Assembly: GCA_902610655.1 (NCBI GenBank)
Contig: CACLWL010000001.1
Coordinates: forward strand, 62,001-126,000
From: an uncultured Pelagibacteraceae bacterium
Lineage (GTDB): Bacteria; Pseudomonadota; Alphaproteobacteria; Pelagibacterales; Pelagibacteraceae
Direction: 5' to 3'
Length of the DNA stretch: 64,000 nucleotides
In this document: positions 10,663 through 19,091 of the stretch, in pieces
Layout of the letters: every line of letters begins with the position of its first letter
Numbering within the stretch: position 1 is the first letter of the stretch
Position numbers and translations under genes: made by a program
The notes under the pieces: model-generated
What the model was told of the DNA's origin: nothing
The model's input: the letters and a program-made list of their open reading frames with translations, nothing else
Databases searched by the model: none

Positions 10663-10748
10663 GCGGCCATGCTGAAATTGGTAGACAGGCACGGTTGAGG
10701 GCCGTGTGAGCCTAGCTCATGAGAGTTCAAGTCTCTCTGGCCGCACCA
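10663..10748 (+). tRNA. tRNA-Leu (anticodon GAG)
   Basis: 86-base gene with acceptor arms GCGGCCA (10663-10669) and TGGCCGC (10738-10744), discriminator A and an encoded CCA (10746-10748). The anticodon stem CACGG/CCGTG encloses the loop TTGAGGG, giving GAG for CUC/CUU leucine codons. The long variable arm and the GTTCAAGTC T-loop region fit a type II leucine tRNA. It abuts the stop of the convergent methyltransferase gene. Confidence 0.95.
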
Positions 10749-10750
10749 TT

Positions 10751-11443
10751 CTACTTAGTGATTTTTTCAATTTTATCTTTTTTGTTATATAAATATTTTA
10801 ATTTTAATAAAAATAGAAATATTTTGCCAAAATAATAATTATAGGTCCATAACCTTTTAGTAAAGTTTGGTTTTGCTTCTTTATCACAGATTTTATAAAA
10901 TTCTGATAGACCAGTATCAGTAAAGTATTTTGTATATTTTATTAAATCTGAATTTCTATAATAAAATTTTTTAATAATATCGTCTATACCATCATTTCCT
11001 ATTGATATGAACAGAGCTTTCTGTTCTTTATAGACTCTACTTTCAGTATCATCAAAAAAAATATAACCAAATTGATTTATATATTTAAACCACTTCATTA
11101 AAGTCTTTTCTATATGTGTTGGATCATGCAAGCTATCTACATACAAGACATCAATTCCATTTTTAATTATCGGAAAGTTCTTTAAAATTTTTTCTAAGTT
11201 AAGGTCATTGGATTGAAGAAAGTTCCAATTTTTTGAATTTATATTTTTAAAGTTATCAGAATTTGTAATTTTTGAAAAATCTTGAATATCAATTGAATAT
11301 AGCTTCCCCCCTTTATCACTTACATAATTTAAAAAATTCTTTGTTGAAAGTGCAGTTGCTGCAACTCCTAATTCGACAATAATTGGTTTTTTAATTTCAT
11401 CTAATTTTTTATTAATATAAAAAAATCTATCAATTTTATTCAT
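10751..11443 (-). CDS. SAM-dependent methyltransferase-like protein
   Basis: 230-residue protein with a Rossmann methyltransferase pattern: IVELGVAATALSTKNFL (motif I position, about residues 18-34), KLYSIDIQDFSK (acidic end of strand 2) and IDVLYVDSLHDPTHIEKTL followed by YIFFDDTES. The second set resembles the class I Methyltransf_24 / cephalosporin-hydroxylase-like group that acts on sugars or small molecules. The substrate is unknown. It overlaps ygfZ by one base and probably shares its transcript. The C-terminus is basic and hydrophobic with many aromatic residues. Confidence 0.65.
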   Translation of the reverse strand: MNKIDRFFYINKKLDEIKKPIIVELGVAATALSTKNFLNYVSDKGGKLYSIDIQDFSKITNSDNFKNINSKNWNFLQSNDLNLEKILKNFPIIKNGIDVLYVDSLHDPTHIEKTLMKWFKYINQFGYIFFDDTESRVYKEQKALFISIGNDGIDDIIKKFYYRNSDLIKYTKYFTDTGLSEFYKICDKEAKPNFTKRLWTYNYYFGKIFLFLLKLKYLYNKKDKIEKITK

Positions 11444-12339
11444 TAATTTTTAATGTTTAGCCAACTAGGTAGTATGATCTTAATTTTAGCATTTCCGCAA
11501 TCAAATTCATTACTAATTTGAATATCAGAGTCTTTAAATTTAATTATTCCAAAAGGATAATCTTCATTAATAATAATTCTTCCAAATAATTTATTTTTCT
11601 GTCTTATTTCTTCATCAACTTTGATTGCACCATTTAAAATCTTAATAGGAAATAATTTTTTTGATTGTTTATTTTTTAATCTTATTCTTGCGGTATTTTC
11701 TTGGCCAACATAACATCCCTTTTTAAAATCTATAGCGTTTAATTCATCAAAATTACATTCAATACCAAAAATTTTATCTTGTAACATTTTAGTATTAATT
11801 TGTGGAATTCCTAAACTAAAAGCGTGATCGTAATACTCCTTAGTATTTGAGGATTTAAGATTAAGTTTTTTAATTGATAAATAAAGTTTTTCTATATTTA
11901 TGATTATTCTAGCACCTAGGTTTAAGTTTCTTGGATCTAAAAAAATTGGATCCGATCTATATTTTATAGTATTTCCTTTACTATTTTTAGCACCATCAAA
12001 AGATAAAAATTTCTCTTTACTAATTGCAGCTACTACAAACTCGTTACTCAGATTTAATATATCAATTTTAGATCTTAATTTGTATTGAGTTAGTTTATCA
12101 AATAGCTCTCCAATTACTTTTTTTTCGCAATCTATTAAATATCCTTTTTTATGTTTAACGATTATAAAATCGAATAAATATTTACCCTGAGGTGTTAGCA
12201 ACGAAGCGAAACAACTATTATCTTCTGATATTTTATTAAGATCATTGGTAATTAAATTTTGAAGAAATTCAAAACAATCATCACCATTGATATAAAGAAC
12301 CCCACGATCTTCTAAAATATAGATTTTATCCACATTCAT
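11443..12339 (-). CDS. ygfZ: YgfZ/IBA57-type folate-binding protein
   Basis: GcvT-related protein that uses a folate to help maturation or repair of Fe-S enzymes. The family signature K-G-C-Y-x-G-Q-E is present as FKKGCYVGQE near residues 207-216, containing the essential Cys. The N-terminal VLYINGDDCFEFLQNLITND block is also typical. 298 residues is within the normal range. It is divergent from the dihydroorotase gene across about 43 bases. Confidence 0.9.
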   Translation of the reverse strand: MNVDKIYILEDRGVLYINGDDCFEFLQNLITNDLNKISEDNSCFASLLTPQGKYLFDFIIVKHKKGYLIDCEKKVIGELFDKLTQYKLRSKIDILNLSNEFVVAAISKEKFLSFDGAKNSKGNTIKYRSDPIFLDPRNLNLGARIIINIEKLYLSIKKLNLKSSNTKEYYDHAFSLGIPQINTKMLQDKIFGIECNFDELNAIDFKKGCYVGQENTARIRLKNKQSKKLFPIKILNGAIKVDEEIRQKNKLFGRIIINEDYPFGIIKFKDSDIQISNEFDCGNAKIKIILPSWLNIKN

Positions 12340-12382
12340 AATTGATTATAAATTTTAATTAATATAATTACTATTTTTGAAA

Positions 12383-13693
12383 ATGTTAGATCTTATTATT
12401 AAAAATGGCTCTTGTTTTATTGATGGTAAACTTCAAAAAAAGGATATTGGAGTAAAAGATGGTAAAATTAAACAAATTGAAGCTCAAATAAATACAGATG
12501 CAAAAGACAACTTTAATGCAGAAAATTTAATAGTTTTACCTGGATGTATGGATACCCAGGTTCACTTTAGAGAACCGGGGTCAACTGATGCAGAGGATTT
12601 ACATTCAGGCAGTAGGGCTGCAGTAGTAGGTGGTATTACAAGTGTATTTGAAATGCCTAATACAAATCCACCAACAACATCTGCAAAAGAATTTAAAAAT
12701 AAATTAAACTTAGCAAAAAATCGAATGTTTTGTAATTATGCATTCTATTTTGGTGCTACCCCAGATAATTCAGAAGAACTTGCAAATCTAAAAAGTTTAG
12801 AAGGATGCTGTGGAGTAAAATTATTTGCTGGTTCTTCTACTGGCAGCTTATTAGTGCACAAAGAAGAGGATATAGAAAAAGTTTTTAAACATACGTCTAA
12901 AGTTGTTGCAGTTCACTCTGAAGATGAAAACATACTTAACCAAAGAAAAAAACTTAGAGTTAAAGGAGATGTAAAAAGTCATCCAGTTTGGAGAAATGAG
13001 GAATGCGCAATGTCTTCGACACGAAGAATTGTAAAGATTGCAATTAGATTAAATAAAAATGCACATATACTTCATGTAACAACGAAAGAAGAGATTGATT
13101 TTTTGTCTAAAAATAAAGGTAACATCACATTTGAAATTACTCCACAACATCTAACAATTTATGCGCCAGATTGTTATGAAGAATTAGGATCATTTGCACA
13201 AATGAATCCGCCAATCAGAGATAAATCTCATTATGATCGTCTATGGTATGCTATAAGAAACAATTACAATGATACGATTGGTTCAGATCATGCACCACAT
13301 CTTGCTGAAAATAAAAAAAAAGAATATCCAGAATCCCCTTCAGGGATGCCAGGAGTACAAACTTTGTTACCAGTGATGTTACATCATATAAATGATGGAA
13401 AGCTAAAATTAGAACAGTTAATTAAATTATTATGCGAAAACCCTGTTAAAATCTTTGGTATTCAGAATAAAGGCTTCATAAAAAAAGATTTTGATGCAGA
13501 TTTTACCGTTGTCGATATGAATAAAGAAATAGAGATCAAAAATGAAAAGATCGAAAGCAAATGTAAATGGTCGCCTTTTAATGGTAAAAAATTCAAAGGT
13601 TGTCCAGTTTCAACAATAATTGGTGGTAAAATTAAAGTTAAAAATGGTGAAATCCTTGGAGATGCAGAGGGTAAACCAATTGTATTTAATTAA
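12383..13693 (+). CDS. pyrC: Dihydroorotase (alphaproteobacterial type)
   Basis: Amidohydrolase that cyclises carbamoyl-aspartate to dihydroorotate in pyrimidine synthesis. An ATG at 12383 is preferred to a TTG six bases upstream, giving 436 residues. Motifs are DTQVHFREPGS (about 55-65), FEMPNTNPPT, GVKLFAGSSTGSL (carboxylated Lys position), VVAVHSED, HILHVTT and IGSDHAPH. The canonical HxH metal pair reads Gln-Val-His here, a variant I recall from other alphaproteobacterial PyrC proteins. An allantoinase/hydantoinase function is the alternative, but MPNTNP and the overall length favour dihydroorotase. Confidence 0.85.
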   Translation: MLDLIIKNGSCFIDGKLQKKDIGVKDGKIKQIEAQINTDAKDNFNAENLIVLPGCMDTQVHFREPGSTDAEDLHSGSRAAVVGGITSVFEMPNTNPPTTSAKEFKNKLNLAKNRMFCNYAFYFGATPDNSEELANLKSLEGCCGVKLFAGSSTGSLLVHKEEDIEKVFKHTSKVVAVHSEDENILNQRKKLRVKGDVKSHPVWRNEECAMSSTRRIVKIAIRLNKNAHILHVTTKEEIDFLSKNKGNITFEITPQHLTIYAPDCYEELGSFAQMNPPIRDKSHYDRLWYAIRNNYNDTIGSDHAPHLAENKKKEYPESPSGMPGVQTLLPVMLHHINDGKLKLEQLIKLLCENPVKIFGIQNKGFIKKDFDADFTVVDMNKEIEIKNEKIESKCKWSPFNGKKFKGCPVSTIIGGKIKVKNGEILGDAEGKPIVFN

Positions 13694-13695
13694 AA

Positions 13696-15594
13696 TTATA
13701 TTTTTAGAATTTTACTTTTAATGAGATCATCTTTGATTTCATCTAAAATAGCTGGGTCATCAATTGTTGCTGGCATTTTATACTCCTCTTTATCAGCTAT
13801 CTTTCTTATAGTGCCCCTTAAAACCTTGCCAGATCTTGTTTTTGGAAGTCTTTTAACTACTAATGTAGTTTTAAAAGCTGCAACTGGACCAACTTTGTTT
13901 CTTACCATCTGCACACACTCTTTAGAAATTATATCATTATCCTTTGTTACACCTGCCTTTAAAGCTATTAATCCAATTGGTAGTTGTCCTTTTAATTGAT
14001 CTTTAATTCCAATCACTGCACATTCAGCAACTGATTGATGTTCTGATAAAACTTCTTCTATTGCTCCAGTTGATAGTCTATGGCCTGCAACATTAATTAT
14101 ATCGTCCGTCCTAGACATAATCCAAATATATCCATCATCATCTATGTGACCTGCATCATAAGTTTGATAGTAGCCTTTATAGTTAGTCATATAATTTTCT
14201 TCATATCTTTTATCTGCATTCCATAAAGTTGGAAAAGTTCCAGGAGGTAGTGGAAGTTTTACAACTATATCTCCCATCTCATTTGGTTTTGCTAATGATT
14301 GATCTGGTTTAATTACTTTTACATCATATCCAGGAACAGCTTTACAAGCTGAACCGTATTTTGTTTTCATCATTTCTATTCCTGTACAATTTGAACTAAT
14401 TGCCCAACTTGTTTCAGTTTGCCACCAATGATCTATTACCGGAACTTTTAAAAGGGACTCTGCCCATTTAATAGTATCTGGATCTGCTCTTTCCCCAGCT
14501 AAAAAAAGAGCTTTAAATTTACTTAGATCATACTTAGAAAAAAATTTTCCATCAGGATCTTCTTTTTTAATAGCTCTAAAGGCTGTAGGTGCAGTAAAAA
14601 GTGATTTAACTTTGTATTCAGATATTATCTTCCAAAAAGCTCCTGCGTCAGGAGTGCCCACTGGTTTACCCTCAAATAAAACTGTTGTGCAACCTTTAAA
14701 CAATGGAGCATAAACTATGTAGGAGTGTCCTACAATCCACCCTATGTCACTTGCTGACCACCAGACATCATCAGCATCTATATTGTAAATATTCTTCATT
14801 GTCCATTTTAGAGCAACAATATGTCCACCAATGTCTCTTACTATTCCTTTCGGGATACCTGTAGTTCCCGATGTATAAAGTATATAAGCAAAGTCATTAG
14901 AACTCATTTCCACACAGTCAAATTCTTCAGCATTTGCTAATGCTTCGTCCCAACTTATTTCATGAGGCGCATTTAATTTGACTTCATGACCCTGTCTTTG
15001 AAATAAAATTGTCTTACTTGGTTTGTGATTGGCAAGCCTAATGGCTTGATCAACCAATGGTTTATACTCAACTGTTCTTCCTGGTTCAAAACCACATGAT
15101 GCAGTCACTAAAAGTTTAGCTTTACTGTCATCAATTCTGCTTGCAAGTTCATTTGAAGCAAATCCACCAAAGACAACTGAGTGAATTGCTCCGATCCTAC
15201 CACAAGCGAGCATAGCTACTACTGCTTCAGGTATCATTGGCATATAAATTATTACCCTGTCGCCCTTATGAACACCTTGATTTTTCAAAGCTCCAGCAAA
15301 TTTAGACACCTTAGTTCTTAGTTCTTTGTAGCTAAATTGTTTTTTGTTTCCTGTTATTGGACTATCGTAAATTAAAGCTGTTTTATCTCCTCTGCCTTGA
15401 TCTATATGAACATCTAAAGCGTTGTAACAAGTGTTTGTAACCCCATCATTGAACCATTTATAGAATGGAGGGTTATCTTTACTTAATATTTTTGTTGGTT
15501 TTTTAAACCAAAACACATCTTCAGATATTTTTTTCCAAAATTCTTCAGGATTTTTGAGAGATTTTTCGTAAATTTTATTAAAATTTGAACCCAT
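13696..15594 (-). CDS. prpE: Propionyl-CoA (or acetyl-CoA) synthetase
   Basis: AMP-forming acyl-CoA synthetase, 632 residues. It has the AMP-binding motif YTSGTTGIPKG near 240, followed by IVRDIGGHIVAL, which is typical of PrpE rather than Acs. DHWWQTETSW lies near 386-395, and the C-terminal LPKTRSGKVLRG carries the catalytic, acetylatable Lys. It activates propionate and/or acetate to the CoA ester. It is convergent with pyrC (2 bases apart) and transcribed alone. Substrate preference between propionate and acetate is inferred from motif resemblance only. Confidence 0.85.
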   Translation of the reverse strand: MGSNFNKIYEKSLKNPEEFWKKISEDVFWFKKPTKILSKDNPPFYKWFNDGVTNTCYNALDVHIDQGRGDKTALIYDSPITGNKKQFSYKELRTKVSKFAGALKNQGVHKGDRVIIYMPMIPEAVVAMLACGRIGAIHSVVFGGFASNELASRIDDSKAKLLVTASCGFEPGRTVEYKPLVDQAIRLANHKPSKTILFQRQGHEVKLNAPHEISWDEALANAEEFDCVEMSSNDFAYILYTSGTTGIPKGIVRDIGGHIVALKWTMKNIYNIDADDVWWSASDIGWIVGHSYIVYAPLFKGCTTVLFEGKPVGTPDAGAFWKIISEYKVKSLFTAPTAFRAIKKEDPDGKFFSKYDLSKFKALFLAGERADPDTIKWAESLLKVPVIDHWWQTETSWAISSNCTGIEMMKTKYGSACKAVPGYDVKVIKPDQSLAKPNEMGDIVVKLPLPPGTFPTLWNADKRYEENYMTNYKGYYQTYDAGHIDDDGYIWIMSRTDDIINVAGHRLSTGAIEEVLSEHQSVAECAVIGIKDQLKGQLPIGLIALKAGVTKDNDIISKECVQMVRNKVGPVAAFKTTLVVKRLPKTRSGKVLRGTIRKIADKEEYKMPATIDDPAILDEIKDDLIKSKILKI

Positions 15595-15727
15595 TGCTCT
15601 GACTCGATTTTGTTTGTTTTTTGATATCTAGGTTGTATTAAATTTCAAAAACTCAGTAAAATCAATACTTATTAAAGGTAAAAAAGTCTTCTATTAACTA
15701 TTTTTATTTGGTAATTAACCCATTAAC

Positions 15728-15756
15728 TTAGCAGTAAGTTAAATTACTGCTATAGT
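15728..15756 (+). promoter_or_regulatory. Putative proteorhodopsin promoter
   Basis: TTAGCA (15728-15733), exactly 17 bases, then TATAGT (15751-15756). Both boxes are imperfect sigma70 matches (4/6 and 5/6). The predicted start near 15763 gives a short leader before the GAGGGAG ribosome-binding site and the ATG at 15797. The spacer is filled by an inverted repeat (15729-15752), a geometry compatible with a regulator acting on the promoter. Confidence 0.5.
15729..15752. repeat. Perfect 9-bp inverted repeat in promoter spacer
   Basis: Arms TAGCAGTAA (15729-15737) and TTACTGCTA (15744-15752) are exact reverse complements around the 6-base centre GTTAAA. It overlaps the end of the -35 box and the start of the -10 box of the putative rhodopsin promoter, as expected of an operator. 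No T-run follows, so it is not a terminator. Confidence 0.6.
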
Positions 15757-15770
15757 TTATATAAACTATA
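15751..15770. repeat. Perfect 20-bp palindrome at rhodopsin -10/+1 region
   Basis: TATAGTTTATATAAACTATA is its own reverse complement over 20 bases with no spacer. It begins at the putative -10 box and covers the predicted transcription start. It shares two bases with the upstream inverted repeat, so the two form a continuous 42-base symmetric region. An operator role is inference; A+T richness makes short palindromes easier to get by chance. Confidence 0.6.
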
Positions 15771-15796
15771 AAAACTAACTAATGAGGGAGTTTTTT

Positions 15797-16567
15797 ATGA
15801 AAAAACTTAAAACGCTAGCAATAGCTTTATTTGCTCTTGTAGGAGCAACTACAGCGGCTAACGCAGCAACAGCCTTTTTAGCTACGGATGATTTCGTTGG
15901 TATTTCATTCTGGTTAATTTCAATGGGTATGTTGGCAGCTACAGCGTTTTTCTTTATGGAGCAAGCTAATGTTAGCACTCAGTGGAGAAAATCAGTAAAC
16001 GTAGCTGGATTAGTAACTGGTATAGCATTTATTCACTATATGTATATGAGAGCAGTATGGGTTGAAACAGGAGATACTCCAACTGTTTACAGATATATTG
16101 ACTGGTTAATAACTGTACCACTACAGTTAATAGAATTTTATTTAATTCTAGCTGCAGTTAAGAAAGTTCCAACTGGAATATTCTGGAGAATCTTAATCGG
16201 TTCACTAGTAATGTTAGTAGGTGGATATATGGGAGAAGCTGGATTCATCAACCCAATGCTTGGTTTTATAATCGGTATGGCTGGATGGATTTACATCTTA
16301 TATGAAATATTTTCAGGAGAAGCAGGAAAAGTTGTTGCTAAATCTGGAAATAAATCACTTGCAACAGCATTTGGTGCTTTAAGAATGATCGTTACAGTTG
16401 GTTGGGCAATATACCCACTAGGTTATGTATTTGGTTATCTAACAGGTGGTATTGACGCTAACTCACTTAACGTGATTTACAATTTAGCAGACTTTGTTAA
16501 TAAGATCGCTTTTGGTGTTATTATCTGGTCTTGTGCAGTTGCGAACTCTGGAAGAGCAAGAGCATAG
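15797..16567 (+). CDS. Proteorhodopsin, blue-absorbing type
   Basis: Retinal-binding light-driven proton pump of the inner membrane. The start is the ATG at 15797 behind GAGGGAG; an ATG 15 bases upstream would include that ribosome-binding site as coding. The 256-residue protein has a cleavable signal (cut near ANAA, residues 20-24) and seven membrane segments. Key residues by alignment to known proteorhodopsins are His80 (pKa-tuning partner), Asp102 (proton acceptor), Glu113 (proton donor) and Lys236 (retinal Schiff base, in DFVNKIAFG). The spectral tuning position (105 in the reference) is Gln110 in TVPLQLIEF, which marks blue absorption. No retinal or carotenoid genes lie beside it. Confidence 0.97.
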   Translation: MKKLKTLAIALFALVGATTAANAATAFLATDDFVGISFWLISMGMLAATAFFFMEQANVSTQWRKSVNVAGLVTGIAFIHYMYMRAVWVETGDTPTVYRYIDWLITVPLQLIEFYLILAAVKKVPTGIFWRILIGSLVMLVGGYMGEAGFINPMLGFIIGMAGWIYILYEIFSGEAGKVVAKSGNKSLATAFGALRMIVTVGWAIYPLGYVFGYLTGGIDANSLNVIYNLADFVNKIAFGVIIWSCAVANSGRARA

Positions 16568-16581
16568 TTCTCTAAGAGTAA

Positions 16582-16964
<383 letters not shown>

Positions 16965-16965
<1 letters not shown>

Positions 16966-17984
16966 TGATTAAAACAGATGCACTAATTGTTGGAGCAGGA
17001 CCCACAGGTTTATTTACAGCACATCAATTAAAATTAATTGGTCTTGATTGTGAGATTGTCGATAATCTCGATAAGATTGGAGGACAGTGTATCGAATTAT
17101 ATCCCGATAAACCTATTTATGATATCCCAGCAATACCAGAATGCACAGGAGAAGAATTAACAGAAAATCTTTTAAACCAATTAAAACCTTTTAATATCAA
17201 GTTTCATTTAAGTGAAAGGGTAGATGAATTGAAACAAGATAAAAATAAATGGAGAGTAAAAACGAATAAAGGCACGGAATTTGAAACACCAAACGTAATA
17301 ATTGCAGGGGGTGTTGGATCTTTTGAGCCTAGAAAATTTTCACCTATAGAATGTGAAAAATTTGAAAATAAAACTATTTTATATTCAATAAAGGATAAAA
17401 AAATATTTTATGGAAAAACAGTATCTATTTTTGGTGGGGGTGACAGTGCACTAGATTGGGCATTAGAGTTATCCGAAAAATCTAAAGTTAATTTAATCCA
17501 CAGAAGAGATGAATTTAGAGCAGCCCAAGCAACAGTTGATAAAGTCAAAGAACTTTCAAATGCTGGAAAAATTAATTTAATAGTTAATTCTCAGCTCAAA
17601 ACTGTAAATGGCAATGGAAAACTTGAAGAAATTGAAGTTGAGAATGATAATAAAGAGACAAAAAAACTTAAATCTGATTATGCTTTAGGTTTTTTTGGTC
17701 TAATAATGCAATTAGGTCCAATTGCAAATTGGGGGCTAAATTTAGATAAAAAAACTATAGAAGTTGATACTGAGAAGTTTGAGACTAACCAAAAAGGTAT
17801 ATATGCAGTCGGAGATATTTGTAATTATCCTGGCAAACTAAAATTAATTTTATCTGGATTTCATGAAGGCGCGCTTGCGGCAAGAGCATGCTTTAAATTA
17901 GCAAGACCTAATGAAAAATATAAATTTGAATTCACCACATCATCAAAAACAATTAAAAATAGACTTGGCGTAAAAAGTGATTGA
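16965..17984 (+). CDS. Ferredoxin-NADP reductase, thioredoxin-reductase-like
   Basis: 339-residue flavoprotein with FAD motif DALIVGAGPTGLFTAHQL at the N-terminus, GGQCIELYPDKP near 41-52, a central NADP motif SIFGGGDSALDWALEL near 153-168, and C-terminal GIYAVGDICNYPGK. It lacks the CxxC redox pair of true thioredoxin reductases, so it fits the ferredoxin/flavodoxin-NADP reductase (YumC-like) group. Translational coupling with the 2Fe-2S ferredoxin gene supports electron exchange between NADPH and ferredoxin. Confidence 0.88.
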
Positions 17985-18600
17985 GCTATTCGCGTCTGAT
18001 ACTCCAAACGGAAAAAAAATTAGTATTATGCTTGAGGAAATCAAGCTTTCTTACAAAGTTAACAAAGTTAATCTTTCAGAAGGAGAACAATTTAAAGAAG
18101 AGTTTGTAAAGATAAGTCCATTCAGCAAAATTCCAGTAATTATAGATAGTGAAAATAAGCACAGAGTTTTTGGTTCTGGAGCAATTTTAATTTATTTGGC
18201 CGATAAAACTCAAAAATTTTATCATAAAGAGAATAAAGTAAATATTGACCAATGGTTAATGGCTCAGATGGGATTAATTGGTCCACTAATTGGAGCTTAC
18301 CATCACTTTTATCATTTTAATAAAGGTAAGAGTAAATATAGCGAAGAGAGATATTTCAAAATAACAAAAGATCTATATCAAAGATTAAATGATAGATTGT
18401 CAGCGTCTAAATATCTTGCAGGAGATGATTACACAATAGCAGATATAGCTACATGGCCTTGGGTAGCGAGACATCGATGGCACTATATTGGTTTAAGTAA
18501 TTATTCAAGTCTATGTAAATGGTATGAAGAGATTTCTAAGAGAGAAGCAGTTATAAAAGGATATAATTTTATGGGAGGTGGAGAAATTCCAAAACCTTAG
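17977..18600 (+). CDS. Glutathione S-transferase family protein
   Basis: 207 residues, GTG start, overlapping the reductase gene by 8 bases. It has an N-terminal thioredoxin-like domain beginning IELFASDTPNGKKISIMLEE with the cis-Pro block SPFSKIPVI, then GSGAILIYLADK and the helical C-terminal domain with YTIADIATWPW. It resembles the YfcG/Nu-class proteins that act as disulfide reductases or peroxidases with glutathione. The specific substrate is unknown. The stop overlaps convergent dksA by four bases. Confidence 0.87.
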   Translation: MIELFASDTPNGKKISIMLEEIKLSYKVNKVNLSEGEQFKEEFVKISPFSKIPVIIDSENKHRVFGSGAILIYLADKTQKFYHKENKVNIDQWLMAQMGLIGPLIGAYHHFYHFNKGKSKYSEERYFKITKDLYQRLNDRLSASKYLAGDDYTIADIATWPWVARHRWHYIGLSNYSSLCKWYEEISKREAVIKGYNFMGGGEIPKP

Positions 18601-19013
18601 TCGTCGGCATAAACTTTTTCGTCTTTTTCATGCTTTTCTTGGGCAGCAATACAAAGATTAGCAATTGGTCTTGCCATCAATCTTTTTAATCCGATTGGTT
18701 CTGCTGTTTCTTCACAAAAACCATATGTACCTTCCTGAATTTTTTTCATAGCAGCATCAATTTTGGAAATTAGCTTCATTTGCCTGTTAATAGCTCTCAT
18801 CTCAACATTTTTTTCCGTATATGAACTTGCCTGATCAACTATGTCCGCAGATGTGCTGTTATCATCTAATGAACTATTATAAAGAGCTTCATTATTTGTT
18901 CTTACTAAATCTTTTTTCCATTCAGTAAGTTTATTTTTAAAATAGAGTTTGTGCTTTTCACACATGTACTTCTCCGATTCTTTTGGAGTATACTTTTTTG
19001 ATATCTTGACCAT
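18597..19013 (-). CDS. dksA: DksA-type RNA polymerase-binding regulator
   Basis: Secondary-channel transcription factor acting with ppGpp. The 138-residue protein has the coiled-coil tip motif DIVDQA (D57, D60, A62) matching DxxDxA, and the globular end GFCEETAEPIGLKRLMARP. Of the four zinc Cys of E. coli DksA only C100 and C121 remain; positions 103 and 124 are Thr and Ala. Partial loss of the zinc site is common in alphaproteobacterial DksA, so this is probably functional. A DksA could tie ribosome output to nutrient stress in this slow grower. Confidence 0.9.
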   Translation of the reverse strand: MVKISKKYTPKESEKYMCEKHKLYFKNKLTEWKKDLVRTNNEALYNSSLDDNSTSADIVDQASSYTEKNVEMRAINRQMKLISKIDAAMKKIQEGTYGFCEETAEPIGLKRLMARPIANLCIAAQEKHEKDEKVYADD

Positions 19014-19091
19014 ATTAACGTTTTAAGCGCTCGGAGTATATTCAGCAAATAGGTAGTGTCAAGCAAGGTTTAATTGTATAAATTCAAACAA

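Noticed and set aside
10663-10748. tRNA-Leu as an integration site for a genomic island
   Set aside because: No integrase nearby and I noticed no second copy of the tRNA 3' end; both sides carry core genes.
13721-13999. 92-codon plus-strand frame
   Set aside because: Antisense to the well-supported prpE 3' end; no family features.
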